From Eumeta japonica (Eukaryota; Arthropoda; Insecta; Lepidoptera; Psychidae): DNA of 64,000 bases. This document shows positions 33,346 to 45,402 of this stretch, piece by piece. Under the pieces are notes generated by a model. The model worked only from the letters and a program-made list of their open reading frames with translations, was not told the origin of the DNA and ran no database searches. The first letter of the stretch is position 1, and each line of letters starts with the position of its first letter. The position numbers were made by a program, and so were the translations under genes. The DNA lies in assembly GCA_005406025.1 (NCBI GenBank), contig BGZK01000288.1:186001-250000 (forward strand). Direction: 5' to 3'.

Positions 33346-33977
33346 CATGGATGCAAACGTCATTCGAAAATAATTCAAAGTAGATTTGTAGAACCCTAAA
33401 ACGTCAACACTAGACGAAAACTCGTTTTTTTTAAAAATCGAACTGAAAACGGTATTTCTATCAATTTTCGTAACAGGAAGTTAAAAATGTTATTTTTTTC
33501 ATATTTTTCGATGTCGGGAAGCAATAGTTACACGATTATTATGTTTTAGGAAGCAATGGGTTAAAAAAATTAAAAAACCGCTTCTTTGTTGTCATTTAAA
33601 AAATATTTAATCTAAAAACTAATTATATTACTGGATGCTCTTAATACAATATAATCTTTAATAACGTCATTGACTTCCATTTTGATTTCATGTTCAGTAC
33701 TAAATAATAATAAATGTGTTAATCTACTTTGCAACAATATTGATCTACAGTAGTTTTTAATTATTTCTTAGTTTATAAAATGATCTTTATAAACTAAGAA
33801 GTGTGTTACAATGACTGGCAATGTGAGAGAAATTCTAAGTGCTGTAGACAGATTTTAGAACAGTGAGATTAATTAAAAACATCGGTAATAATTCGATTTG
33901 GTTAAAGATCTCGAACTTTTCCACATCTAAAGAACCAGTATAGCACAGTTTATTTTCTAAAATAGAAAAATGTACTT
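33346..33977. other. Interval without recognised gene
   Basis: AT-rich, with a short inverted repeat near 33765-33800 (TCTTAGTTTATAAA against TTTATAAACTAAGA). Nothing else. Confidence 0.4.
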
Positions 33978-34735
33978 TAGGGTTCCGTACCCTCAAATGA
34001 AAAAAACTGAACCCGTATACGATCACTCGCATGTCTGTCTGTCCGTCCTTCTGTCACAACCAATTTTTTCCGAAACTACTGGACCGATTGAGTTGATGTT
34101 TGTTACATATTTAATATGTATGTAATCGAAATACGGACATGTAACGTAAATAAATGAAATTTAAATATGAGGGTCATTTTTGGGGGGTAAATCAAATAAT
34201 AAAAAAAAAAGTTTTGTGAACTATACCGCTATCGAATATATATATATTATGTAATTGTAAAGTACATAGTTTAAGGTAATTTAAGAAAATTGGCAAAAAT
34301 TGATAATTTTCCCTTTATCTCTGAAACTACTGGGCCTAAAATATTGAAAAAATCCAGAAAATAGTTCTTTACTTATAGATTACAGGAAAATCTATATAAA
34401 GTTTATAGTTTGCTCCGTTTCAGATTATTTCAATGTTCGGTATAAGTTCACACTCGCTAAATACGTGAGTGCTTACTTAGTGTGTATCAGTTCGTTTTTC
34501 TGACTTTTACTCTATTGTAAAAGCAGTATCATATAAAAGCGTCAAACTTAGCGTGACCATAATGCAGACTTAAAAAAAACAATAAATGAAAATTGGCCAA
34601 ACGTGTATAGGGCTCGTGCTAAACATCCGCAAACGAATGAATTGAAATGATATATTTTATGTATTCGACATAAATATATTGTGTTGTAGCACGTAACCCT
34701 AGGTGCGCGAGTTTGACTCGCACTTGGCCTTTTTT
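33978..34735 (+). repeat. Dispersed moth-type repeat (AGGGTTCCGTACC ... CTCGCACTTGGCC)
   Basis: Starts AGGGTTCCGTACCCTCAAAT, then CTGTCTGTCCGTCCTTCTGT, CCGAAACTACTGGACCGATT, ACGTAAATAAATGAAATTTA, a second CTGAAACTACTGGGCCTAAA and ends GAGTTTGACTCGCACTTGGC. This order is one I recognise from very common lepidopteran repeats. There is an apparent insertion at about 34440-34680. Non-coding; class unresolved. Confidence 0.65.
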
Positions 34736-35554
34736 TCTATTTAAGTCCAAATCCTTCCGGAGTTTTAGTTTTTGAAGAAATCAAAATTTAGCATTATTTT
34801 GATTCAAAAGTTTGAACCGATTGTCAAACTAAGTATTTGCGATATCTAATAAGTAATAAAAATTTACTTTAAAATGGGCTTTTGTGAGGCGAGAGCAGGC
34901 AGCTGTGGAAATTTAATATTTCGTAGTTATTTTTTATGAGCTTTAACCTCGGCGAAAACCGCAATATTCGTGGCAGCTAATAATCAATTTTACCTTTACA
35001 TCATTTTAATACACTTATATTATTATTATTTATTTAATTACTTTCAAACGCTTACATTAATTTCATTGTTATTAGGTAATCATGTAATATATTTACATAT
35101 AGCGAAAGGAATTTCGTTCCAAAGCCACAACATAAATTTTTGTATATAATAAATGTGGTGCTATATAGAGCTAGTGGGGCGCCTTGTTTTGCTACCGCGC
35201 CCAGCATCGGCCATAACATGAGCAATGGGTTTTTTGCCGGCACCGCGAGTGACGCATGCTCTTTGGAGCCGCTGTGGGCGGAGCTTGCCGCCCCTTATGA
35301 CCATGCGCTCGTGTGCGCTGCACACCCTGGACCATAGGTAAAGCCGACCCTGCAAACAAATTCAAGCTCGGAGAGGGTTACCGATAATCGTCGAAGACAC
35401 ACATCGCCAAGTTGAAATTATCATAATGTTCCATTGTTACAATAACTAAATGTGTGTGCAAAGTTTCATAAGAACCGGTTTAGTAGTAGTTGAAAAAGTT
35501 ATCAAGAAAATTCTCGAAGAAGATACAGAAACTGAAGACAATTTCATATACTAA
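34736..35554. other. Interval with GC-rich repeat-like patch
   Basis: Mostly AT-rich. Bases 35150-35355 are GC-rich on both sides of a CGCCTTG/CAAGGCG region and contain GGGCGGAGCTTGCCGCCCC, a near-palindrome. Open frames on both strands across this patch are overlapping shadows. It is probably a fragment of a GC-rich dispersed repeat; a smaller similar patch (GGGGCGGGCCGCCCCC) lies at 39429. Confidence 0.35.
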
Positions 35555-36235
35555 GTGCAGGCAATGACCACTGACGCGGAGACTAAATTGCTAGTAGAAA
35601 GTTATCCAATCACTGGAGAAAATTATTCAAAATGCATGAAATATTTAAAACCCAGATACGGGCGTGAAGATTTGCGAACTCAAGTTTATATTAGGGCTTT
35701 TAGTTTTTTTGCTACAAAAATCGTGTAGTAATAGAGTAATTAAATTGGCCATGTTATATGAAAAATTAAGTGCATATTTAAGGGCACTGGAGTCACTGAG
35801 AGTTACGAAAAACCATGATGATTATCTAGTGGAATCGTTTCTTCCTCAAGAAACATTAAAAACTTATCAAAAACCAAAGAACAACTTCAATATTGACAAA
35901 AAAATGACCAATCTACTAATATTTTTACAGAAAGAAGTTGAAAATGAACAAGGGTTAAAAATGACAACCACCTTTTCACAAAACCATGTTACAATTGGTA
36001 CTAACAAGACATGCAATTTGTTTTGCTTCGACAGTAAGCGTAATTAAAAACTTATTTGCTTGTGGTGTGACAAAAAAAGTCATTGCAGTATCGAGTGTTA
36101 CAGATTACAAAAGCTACCTATAGATCATCGCAGGGGGAGGATGATAACGAAGAAAAGAGCTTGTAAAATCTGCTTGAAAAAAGGAAATTTGTGGAAAAGC
36201 TGCAGAGATTCAGTCAAGCGCTGATATGTAATTAC
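35555..36235 (+). pseudogene. BEL/Pao-like gag remnant with zinc knuckles
   Basis: The first frame gives TKLLVESYPITGENYSKCMK, then a frame change, then LYEKLSAYLRALESLRVT and LLIFLQKEVENEQ, the layout of the DUF1759-type gag of BEL/Pao retrotransposons. Two CCHC knuckles follow. The first (about 36057-36098) reads CLWCDKKSHCSIEC and is complete. The second (about 36158-36202) reads CKICLKKGNLWKSC, with Asn in place of the zinc-binding His. Stops and frameshifts separate the pieces. Downstream protease, RT and integrase were not recognised, so only gag remains. Confidence 0.7.
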
Positions 36236-37521
36236 AGACACTCAACAGCATTATTTACTGTAAATAAATCAGCACCGAGAATATCAGCAATAGGTCAACC
36301 CCATCTCGAAAGAAAACAACGATAATATCTGCGGCTTGGTGTGGTAGCTGTTGGGAACGGACGATAAGGATCATTAAATATTTCCTATGGCGTAATAGAG
36401 ACAAAGACGGAATCGAGACAGCGTTCGTGCAGTCCAGGGGGAACAGCATAAACTGGAAGATTCCAGTATTATAGGTGATTATGTTCCATTGATATACAAA
36501 GCAAGTCAAGCGTCAATTGGCTCAAATTTAGATAAAGACAAAACAATAATTTCACAACAGATGTTGTCTGAACTCCTTTAGAGACTTCAACAATGTACAA
36601 AGGTAATGCAGATCTAATGTGCTAGACTCGTAAAAAAGTCTACCGAATATGCATTTATAATCGTTTTCGTTTTTTCTTACTGTATAAAACATCTTTTAAT
36701 AATTCATATGTTTATTTTTATTATGGGTTAAAAACATTACATTTCTTTAGAAAATCTTTTAAGATTTGTTCTCTATAATATTGATTTTATTGTTATTTAT
36801 TTCGTATATAATTGAGTGGAAATTAGTATGCTTGTTTCACTAATATCTTTTAATAAAATGTGAACGTGTGAAACATTCTCTATCAGTACTAGAGATATTT
36901 TGGAGACATTTTGATTTAATAAACTTATTGTTAATTTTTTTGGCGCTGGAGGATATTAGTCGGTACCATTACTATGAAAATGTATACGACTATATAGTTT
37001 TAACTTTTTGTACAATGAAAACAAAAGGAAAAAAACTAATGTCAATGAAAAAAATAGAAAAATGAAACAGTAAAACAATTGTATCATTATATTCTGTACG
37101 CAGTCTAAAATGAAGAATATCCATCTTAAACCTGCAAAGAAACCCCCTTAAATGAAATAACAGTAGTCAAATTAAATAACACCCCGACAATATTTTAATT
37201 GTGGATATACTTAATTTAGTTCTCCGACAAATTATTGAAAATGGAAATGGAAAAGCCCATAAAGTTATTGTTAAATTATCTTGGTGAAGCAAATCCAAAA
37301 GGCGGACAAAGCGGTAATTATATGTATTCGTTTTACACCAAAACTATCTCCCTTCAGTCAAAGTATTTGTCATTCATTTTCATAGAATAGCTGTTCTTGT
37401 AGTTCTAATGATATATAATCTATTAATAAAGCATTAATATGCAGAATGGAACGTGTACTAGGAAACCACTGATTTAATAACTATAGTTTCGTAGCGATCT
37501 TTCTATACTTATATGCACTTA
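36236..37521. other. Interval after the gag remnant
   Basis: The first 350 bases may be decayed continuation of the element (frames with many stops); the rest is AT-rich with nothing recognised. Confidence 0.35.
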
Positions 37522-38110
37522 GGCGCCATTCACTTATTACGTAAGACGTTTTTTTGATGTTTAATATTTATTACGTAAGAATCTAAAGTAAAAAATGAAT
37601 ACACATTTGGTTTGTTTTAATTTTTATTTTTCAAAGAAATACTTTTTAGGAATGTTTGTTTCGTAGGTGCTAATTATTATTTTTTTTTTGTTGTTACAAA
37701 ATTGGCTTTATTTTAAAATTTTTAGTAATCATTCATCTTTACACATAATTATAAGATTTTGATCAAACAAGAGGCTCAAAACATACTCGAAAAATGGATT
37801 TGACATTGTAACATCTCTGATTATAGGTGTTGCTTCTGGTTCGTTATTAAGGATTGTGTTATCATCAACCCCGATGCGGCACAAAAATTATTTGCCTCGA
37901 CTTGAATTGTTTTTTTTCAATATTATAAATGCAGCCATGTAGTTTATTGTGATGTTGCTCTACCTTTTTCGAAGCAAAATTTTTAAAGAATTCTATACAT
38001 GTTTTGTGCGTATTGTTGTGATCTACAATACGCACAAAGAGATTACGTAAGAACTATAAAGACTTCCTACCACCCCCCTATAAGAATAAATAAGACAAAT
38101 GAATGGCGCC
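37522..38110. mobile_element. PIF/Harbinger-like MITE, second
   Basis: 589 bp. The left end is GGCGCCATTCACTTATTACG and the reverse complement of the right end is GGCGCCATTCATTTGTCTTA. TTA flanks both ends (37519-37521, 38111-38113). The left terminus resembles the element at 8138 (GG-GC-T/C-CATT...TTACGT). Both share ACGTAAGA/TTACGT words near the ends. No transposase frame. Confidence 0.7.
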
Positions 38111-38521
38111 TTATATTAATATCAAATCATACATTTTTAAATTTCCTACTATTATTATTTTCTTAAAATATTTTACAAATTTATAACAAAATTTTAATAT
38201 TATGTAACATTAATATAACATGTAGATAAATAAATTTGTGTCATAAACTTGATGTGTTTTAAAAGTAACTTTTTTATACAGTTTACAGTTTGCTTATAAA
38301 AAAAACGTTGTCGGTCTCATTAGCGTCAAATGGCAATTCTCAATAAAATAAAATATGCCATTAACCTTGGGAATTCCTTTCGCTTCATTACACTTGTGCA
38401 ATATTTAAGTTTATAGAGACTGTGCCAACGAACAAAAGCCATAAATAGTATTCAAAGTCAAGAGGCTGCAAAAATTACAAAAAATATGAAGATTTTTTTC
38501 CGGGAGAATAGATTTTTCGTT

Positions 38522-38995
38522 ATATACTAACTTTCCGCTGCAGCTTCTCCCGCGTGGACATATAACGTGAACGTTTTTTGTATTGAACGATCATGTTATG
38601 AATTCCAATCTCTATGCCGTTTTCAATTCTGGTTTCGGTACGAGTGTAGATATTTTTTCTTTTTGTTTGTTCGTATTGTAACGTCTATAAGTCTTCGATA
38701 TTGGTTAAATGTCTTTTGCCTTGAACTTCTCAAACTAGATGAGCAGGACAGTTATTTCCCGGATATTTGATGTAAAGGAAGCTAATATTGTGCGCGAAGC
38801 CAAATTTCATCTACTCGTGATTTTGTCAATAATTTCGAAGATGTGCTCGAACAGACAGATAAACAAAAGAACAGATAAAAAATTAATGCATCGCTCTGTT
38901 CTCTTATATTACCTTTCTCTTATTATCCCCTTTCAGTTTTTCATGCATACAGACACATCGGGTTCTACTGTTTTATTATTTGCATAATTTCTACA
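38522..38995 (+). repeat. Modular dispersed repeat, copy C
   Basis: Head TATACTAACTTTCCGCTGCA then GCTTCTCCCGCGTGG, a short six-base-like tract (AATTCCAATC, GGTTTCGG), a GAACAGACAGATAAACAAAA tail and a terminal CAGACACATCGGGTTCTACT leading to GTTTTATTATTTGC. The last part is nearly the same as the end of the copy at 62912. Confidence 0.6.
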
Positions 38996-41689
38996 AGTTA
39001 TAAATAACAAAGTTTCGTACGTATATTTTATTATTTAATAAACGCATTCGTTACAAAAGTTATTATACGTATGCGATTTAATAATATTTGCTGCATAACA
39101 ATAAATTTATGGTATGCCTCGAAAGGATATAAGCTATTATTACATAAAATTAGAAAATATAACGAGTAACAGCACGGAATATAAAAAACAAATCAATTTA
39201 CAATTATAGCTAGAATGATATTGTTGCAATTATATATTTTATATTGAAATACTAATAAAATTACAATAAAATTTCTTCCCGGTAGAAATATTTCTCTGAA
39301 AACAGTTTACAAAATTTTTCCTAAACTCAGAATGACACTTACTAAAAGTTTTATTCTACTCAACGAAAAAGTATTAGTAAATTCATAAAAAATTATAAAT
39401 TTTTCTCTCCTTCAAAAAAAATACTACTCGGGGCGGGCCGCCCCCTATCGCCCCTAAGCCTTGGCTTGCTAAGCCTTGATGTAAACTGTATAATCAGACC
39501 GTAAGTAACTTTCTTAATGCATTCGGTGAAAGTTGAAACGAACTTATCCTATCTTGATGAATATACCTTGTGCATTAATTCAGTATACAACAGACTTGCG
39601 ATCATATTTATTAAACCATCTTCTGAACAGATATTATATGACCAAATTTTAAATTTGAAACATATGTTCAATTACTTTTTTCTAGCTATAATTTTAATAA
39701 ATTAAGTTGCAGCGATCGTTATAATTTAATACTTTTAACATTAATATTACCACCCATTCCTAATACTGATTTAACCGGAGAAAAATGGGCAAGTTACTCA
39801 AAATTTTCTCTTCTTTATTCACCATTTTAAAAATACTCAATTTTTCATAAAACTAACACTTAAAAAGAATATGAAACAATCTGATAGTTGAGCAGTTCAA
39901 TGCCATGGATTTTTTAATGAATGAATTATAATTGCCATATTTTATATATAAAGACAATTTTAAATTCTTTATAATGATAAGTTTTTAATTTTAATTGAGA
40001 TTTTATTATAAAAGCGCACACACTCTACTCGTATGGTTTGCTAACATCATTTAGTAGTGAGATTTTTTTATGAATTTTCAATTATAATTCTTTACTATGG
40101 AGGCCTATTTCGATGATTCTTATTAAAAAGGGGGGTATCTTAAGGCTGGTCGTACATAATTTGGTCAATTTCTGATAATGATGCATGAGAAAATTACCAA
40201 ATTCTTCAGTTTCTACAACCACGTGCATGACAAATGGGCGAATAAAACTCTACCACATCAACAGATTTCTTCGATCCATGACTTTTGAAAAAACACTCTA
40301 CACGGGTCAGTATCACGTTAGGTCATGATTTAGATGATCATGATCTGGAACTAAATAACGGAACTATTCAATAATTCTTATGAGCTCATAAATTATACAA
40401 GGCAAATATCATAATATGATATCAGAATATTTTAGGTGCCATCTTGTTGTTATTGTGAAGTACAATTCATAGTGGAACTTGGAATGATTGGGATGTACGG
40501 AACTACTCAACGGCTTACAATAAGGGCATGTTCTATGGCAAGACTTCTAAGCGATTGTGATCAAATTGCAATGCGCTTTTGTTCATTGCGACACGGAGTA
40601 AAGAATATGTATTGAAGTTGTATCATCAGCATCATTTATGTATTATGATTACATAATTAATTATATAAATAAGTATATAAATAAACACGCAAGAAACCGC
40701 AGTGACGTTCGCTGTGTTGGGAAATCCGAGTCGAAAAAAAGTTCACACACTACTAGTTCGCATGATGCGACACGCACAAAATTAGTACGACACGACACGT
40801 GCATCACATGCAAACGCAGTACTGTTAATAGTTTTAAAACTGTAACTTAGATTGATAGGGTGTCTCGTTCATTTGACGTGAATTTGGATGAAGCAAAATC
40901 ACACAAAATTTTTTTTGTTATGTCGTTTGTGAGACAAATTATAATATATATATTTATATTTTCGACTCACAAAATACCCAGTGTTTTTTTTTGTGTATTT
41001 TATTGTAGATCATGCAAATTAAACTTAAGTTTCAGAAGACAGTTTTTAATATAATGAAAAATTATTACAAAATAATCGTAATTAACCTAAAATAACATAA
41101 AACTAGTAATGTATGTAGAAATCACTTCTACTGATATCAAACATTTCATATTCTTAAGTTAATTAAAATTGAATTGCTTATATAATTTAATTTTTAAAAA
41201 GTATATTTTAAACCTGTACTTTAGAGTTTTAACTAAGTAAATAGTGATTTTTTCCGAGTTTTTAGATGCATATTTTATTATATTTGTACGCAACAATATT
41301 AAACTCGTCAATGCACATCGAGTGACTCTAAATTACAGAAAATTATTATTAAACATTAAAAAATACCTCTTTACAGCTTCCGAGTTCATACCGTCGCTAC
41401 CAAGTAACATGCACTCGTCAAAATCAGTTCAAATTCGAGAGGTTTACAAGTAACCAATGGAGAGCTTCCCTTTGTATCCTTTACCTCATCATCATATCAG
41501 CTTTATGGTTATGAAACTATTGTGTCACCATAAAAAATTAATTGCAAAATTTTAATAAATTCGTAGACAGATAGGTAACAGTTAGAGTTGATATGATGTA
41601 TGTCAAAAAATAATGTGCGAAATCGGACTCGATTTCCTGATTTGAAGTTGAGACTGTCATTTAAAAATGTTATGTTGCATCATGTGTTG
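38996..41689. other. Intergenic region without recognised gene
   Basis: AT-rich. It includes a 45-bp GC-rich scrap at 39425-39470 and a GC-richer, ORF-poor stretch at 40690-40830 that I cannot identify. Confidence 0.4.
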
Positions 41690-41802
41690 CGTTGCGTACT
41701 GAGCGGCAGCCGAATGGCTTTTTTGTTGACCGCCAATCCGCCGCCCCCGGCGGTCGAATCTTTCGTGCGCACGAGTCGCGTACTGAGCCACGAAGCGGTA
41801 TC
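41690..41802 (+). promoter_or_regulatory. Candidate core promoter in a GC-rich island
   Basis: A GC-rich island (CCGCCGCCCCCGGCGGTCG and neighbours) ends at TATCAGTCGG; TCAGTC at 41801 matches the arthropod initiator consensus, with A41803 as the presumed +1. No TATA box is seen at -30. Compositional contrast with the AT-rich flanks supports a regulatory island, but transcription is inferred only. Confidence 0.35.
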
Positions 41803-42003
41803 AGTCGGACGCGGCGGCGAAAGTAAAGCGCACTTTTCCTCTGCTCGTTTAAATATCCGCAGTATACGTTTGTGCGATAATAAGAATAACATAACTGCAA
41901 ATAACGATATTAAATCCTGGATTAAATCAAAAATCTTTGTCGAATCAATAGTGATTTATCTGTGTATCACTGTGATAAAAAGATTGAATAAACTTTTTTT
42001 GAG
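41803..42003 (+). other. Candidate non-coding first exon (5' UTR), possibly of the CRAL-TRIO gene
   Basis: About 200 nt that run from the initiator-like site to a perfect donor, GAG|GTAAGT, at 42004. The segment contains no ATG, as expected for a leader. The CRAL-TRIO coding start at 54826 is preceded three bases earlier by a splice-acceptor-like CGTTTACAG, so a spliced leader is needed somewhere upstream; this is the best candidate I see on the plus strand. It would imply a 12.8-kb first intron. Alternatively the leader of an unseen gene. Confidence 0.33.
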
Positions 42004-43125
42004 GTAAGTGATAGATAACTAAATTAAAAAATGTCAAATACTATGTAAGTACTTAAAAAAAAAAAAAACTAAATAAAAGATATATGTTAATTTCGAATTA
42101 AAAAACTAAAAATTGGAAATAAATCATTAAATAATTTCGTGAAAAAAGAAATGGATACTAAAAATATTTTTCGATAGATATTAACAATATCTTTTGCTTC
42201 AGTTAACATAATATATTTTTAATTTATTTGTCTTTTCTCGTATTATTATTTTTTCAATTTATCTAGTTTCCAATATTACTTGCATACTTCATTGTATAAA
42301 CATACCGTGTGATTCTATATTTAGTTGATCGATTTTTGCGAAATATATAATATAACGAGTGTTAATCAACATAACGAAATTTTATAGTCACGGTTGGGTA
42401 ATACGCTGCCAAGGTAAAACGTACTATGTCGTTGACTTTATGATAAAATTCATGGTTACACAAGCAATTCGTGACGACCTCGTTTTAAAACGCGTTGAAA
42501 GCCGGGACTGGGTACAATCAAAATTTTAGGTCTGTTTGCAGGTAATTAATTTCTATCAATAACAAACAATTGCTTAAAATAAACTCGATTTTTTTTTCCG
42601 ATTAAGCGCTATCTTTCAGCGGCTCACTGAATTTGGTGGCGTTACAATTCCTTCGTTATGAGATCGAAACTTTTTCGCTCACCTCATCGTCTATTGGACG
42701 AAATAATTCATAATCAGGCAGAGGTACATTATAATGTGATGAAATCAACATTTCATTCAAATTAATTTCCATATTTTATCTACTCAAATACTATATATTT
42801 CAATCTAATAACGTATATTATTTTACTTATCTGTCAACTTTATTTTGTTTTGATAACACATAATTTGTTTTCAAGAGATGTTGACATTTACAACTCATAA
42901 TTTTATTAAACAATTCACTCTGTATCATTCCTAAAAATTTTTCGTCACTTTTTTACAACTCCCGTCTCGACTGATCTATGATTGATTATGCTTGGTTCAT
43001 TATATATTTTTTTTATTACCATAAACGAAGTTTTGTATAAAGTACAACATTGGTATCAAAAAAAAGAAGGATTTCACGGTCAAATCGATGCGGTTTTTAT
43101 TCTATTGCTTGGACATATTTTAATT

Positions 43126-43350
43126 CAGGGCTTCCCAAACTGTGCGTTGCGACGCCCTGGGGCGTCGCATGTCGATGCGACCGGTCGAGTGAGCCACAGA
43201 GTACTTCAGTGAGCGCCGTGCGCATTCTGACAAACATCCCTAGGCTAGTACTAAAATTAATAAATATTTTTAAGGGCTGAGTTGAGAGGCGTCGTAAAAA
43301 ATAACAAAGTGCCAAAGGCGTCACAGCGAAAATAAGTTTGGGAAACCCTG
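43126..43350. mobile_element. hAT-type MITE
   Basis: 225 bp. Left end CAGGGCTTCCCAAACTGTGC and right end AAGTTTGGGAAACCCTG form hAT-like inverted repeats. The flanks TTTTAATT (43118-43125) and TTTTAGTT (43351-43358) are an 8-bp target duplication with one mismatch, the size expected of hAT. GCGACGCC/GGCGTC words extend the arms. No transposase. Confidence 0.88.
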
Positions 43351-43883
43351 TTTTAGTTTTTAGTTTGGAGGAAATTTTGATTTCCAAATTAAAATGACCC
43401 GCGTTTTAACTGTAATGTTTTTTAAAGAACATGATGTTCTTGTTGATTTGCCACTACTCTAGTTGAATGTATTTATGTTTGAAAATCACTTTTTATTAAT
43501 ATCATTAAATTTTCACCTTTTTCTTAGTGATGTTGGAAAAATAGAAATGAAATCGAATTGCTAAAACTTAGAAGATTTATAGTTACAACGCGATTTCTCC
43601 ATATTAAACGTTGACAAAAACGGTATTAAGCAGCAGAAATAAATAAAATATATTTTATATTAAAATATTACAATAAAAAATATAAACACTTTCTGAAAAA
43701 TAAATGACTCTAACAAGCTTATTTTGATATAACAATGAAAAAGGGACGTACATCTCTGAAATTTCAGTATCGAGCTTTTATTTTGATTAAAGCTTTCTAC
43801 CGGTTTGAAGCCGATATTGTTTATACTGCATAAATTGAGAACCTTAATTATTATTAAAGTATGCTTTAAATAGAACCTCTTAG

Positions 43884-43921
43884 AATTTATTTCATTTATT
43901 TATTAATAAATGAAATAAATT
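43884..43921. repeat. Perfect inverted repeat, 17-bp arms
   Basis: AATTTATTTCATTTATT is followed after 4 nt by its exact reverse complement. Purely AT; it could be a cruciform-prone simple sequence or a transposon scar. Confidence 0.8.
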
Positions 43922-43947
43922 TTCATTAATAAATGAAAAAAATGAAA

Positions 43948-43988
43948 CAAACTAATTTTAAGAAAACATTTATCTTAAAATTAGTTTG
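43948..43988. repeat. Perfect inverted repeat, 15-bp arms
   Basis: CAAACTAATTTTAAG and its exact reverse complement are separated by 11 nt. It lies 27 bp from the preceding palindrome. Confidence 0.8.
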
Positions 43989-44868
43989 TTAATTTTTTGA
44001 ATTAGATTATGTTAGATGGAGTAGACAAATAATTAATAATTAAAAAAAATAATTGATTACCTTGAAAAGATTTTTTGCATAAAAAAGTACTAACGGAAAA
44101 TGTGTTAATAGAGTTTTCAATAAAACATGTCCACAGAATTAGATGACATAGTTCTATAACGAATGGCAGCTAAGTAGTACTTACTTCTTGTTGTACAGTT
44201 TTTATTTAATTAATTATAGTTTAAAAAGTAAAAATTTATGCTCATTAAATATAAACAACTTAATGCTGTTCGATGATTTTATTTTCCCTTTTTATATGTG
44301 TTCATAATTATTTCAAATTTCCTCAATTATGCTTTCGGAATAATCACAAAGGCAACTATATACAGCTTTTTTTTTCAATAAAATATTAATAAAAATCTTG
44401 GGTTTATTTTTAATTTTTAGTAACATACATGGCACATGTTTTGAAATCGTTCTTTAAACAGCCTGTCATATGAAATACAAGCTATAAAGACATCGAAACG
44501 AAGTCATAAATAAGTACATCAATTTTGCAATTTGAGTACGATACACTGACAATTTCTTCAGTAAGAAGTAATCATTACACTTATGTTATTACAAAAATTT
44601 AAAGTTTCAATTCACCACAAAAAGTTTGGTTTTGAAATCTAAGTAGAAAAAGTGAGCTTCGAGATTCGAAACTTTAAAGCTTCTCCTTAAACAAGGCTCT
44701 ATCCAGCCGGCACTGTTGAGCGACGTGGACGAAGTACATTTATATTGTTTTTAGTGTTTTTTTTCATTATTTAAGAAAAAAAAATTAACCAGTAACATCT
44801 ATTTTAAATATAAGATTTCATTATTTTGTTATTCATCCACATTATTTTCAAGGCGAAGATTTACTAAA

Positions 44869-44914
44869 CCAGATCTCCCATATATAGACAGCCAGATCTC
44901 CCATATATAGACAG
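44869..44914 (+). repeat. Perfect 2 x 23-bp direct duplication
   Basis: A 23-bp unit beginning CCAGATCTCCCATATATAGA is repeated exactly with no spacer, followed by a weak partial third copy (CCAGATTCATAGACA). Confidence 0.9.
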
Positions 44915-45336
44915 CTTACAGACCAGATTCATAGACAAATCTTTAAAGACACGGAAATTCATTTAAATATTAAGCAGACATGTAGTCTAAGAAGCTTCTT
45001 AGACAGTCATAATGATTTTGTCGGCCTTGCCTTGTAAGACGTCTCAAATTCAATTTAGATTCGGTGTCATGTGTTTGTGACTGTTCACTAACGTCGTGTC
45101 CCATCAGCATGTACCGAACATGTAGTCCAATGACAAATTCCAAAGTAACATTTCTAAAATATTGAACATGTGTTAAAACTAAAAGCCGTAGTCGAAGGGC
45201 TTTTGGCTTGTATCCATGTAATTACTATGACATACACAATATTGACATACATAAAGAATAGCATGAAAAATGTGTGTAGTTAAAATTCACCTATCAGTTA
45301 TTGTTGAATAGTTCTAACATTGAATATCATGACATG

Positions 45337-45402
45337 GCAGTGGTGGTTTAGTGGTAAAACTCGATTTTCTCCCCAAAGGTCGTGGGTTCTATACGAATCA
45401 GT
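45337..45402 (+). other. tRNA-like sequence (tRNA-Gly-like, SINE head or pseudogene)
   Basis: GTGGTTTAGTGGTAAAACTC matches the D-arm and A-box region of tRNA-Gly-type sequences. GGTCGTGGGTTCTATACGAA sits where the variable and T arms belong, but the B-box (GGTTCTATACG) departs from GGTTCGANTCC and no closing acceptor strand is found. I read it as a decayed tRNA gene or tRNA-derived SINE, not a functional tRNA. Confidence 0.5.

Noticed and set aside
35140..35355. Overlapping frames on both strands in a GC-rich patch
   Set aside because: Frames exist on both strands because stops are rare in GC-rich sequence; no domain, start or splice logic.
41600..42007. 135-residue plus-strand frame over the GC island
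   Set aside because: No homology, low-complexity proline run from GC-rich sequence, and the region fits a promoter with an ATG-free leader better.
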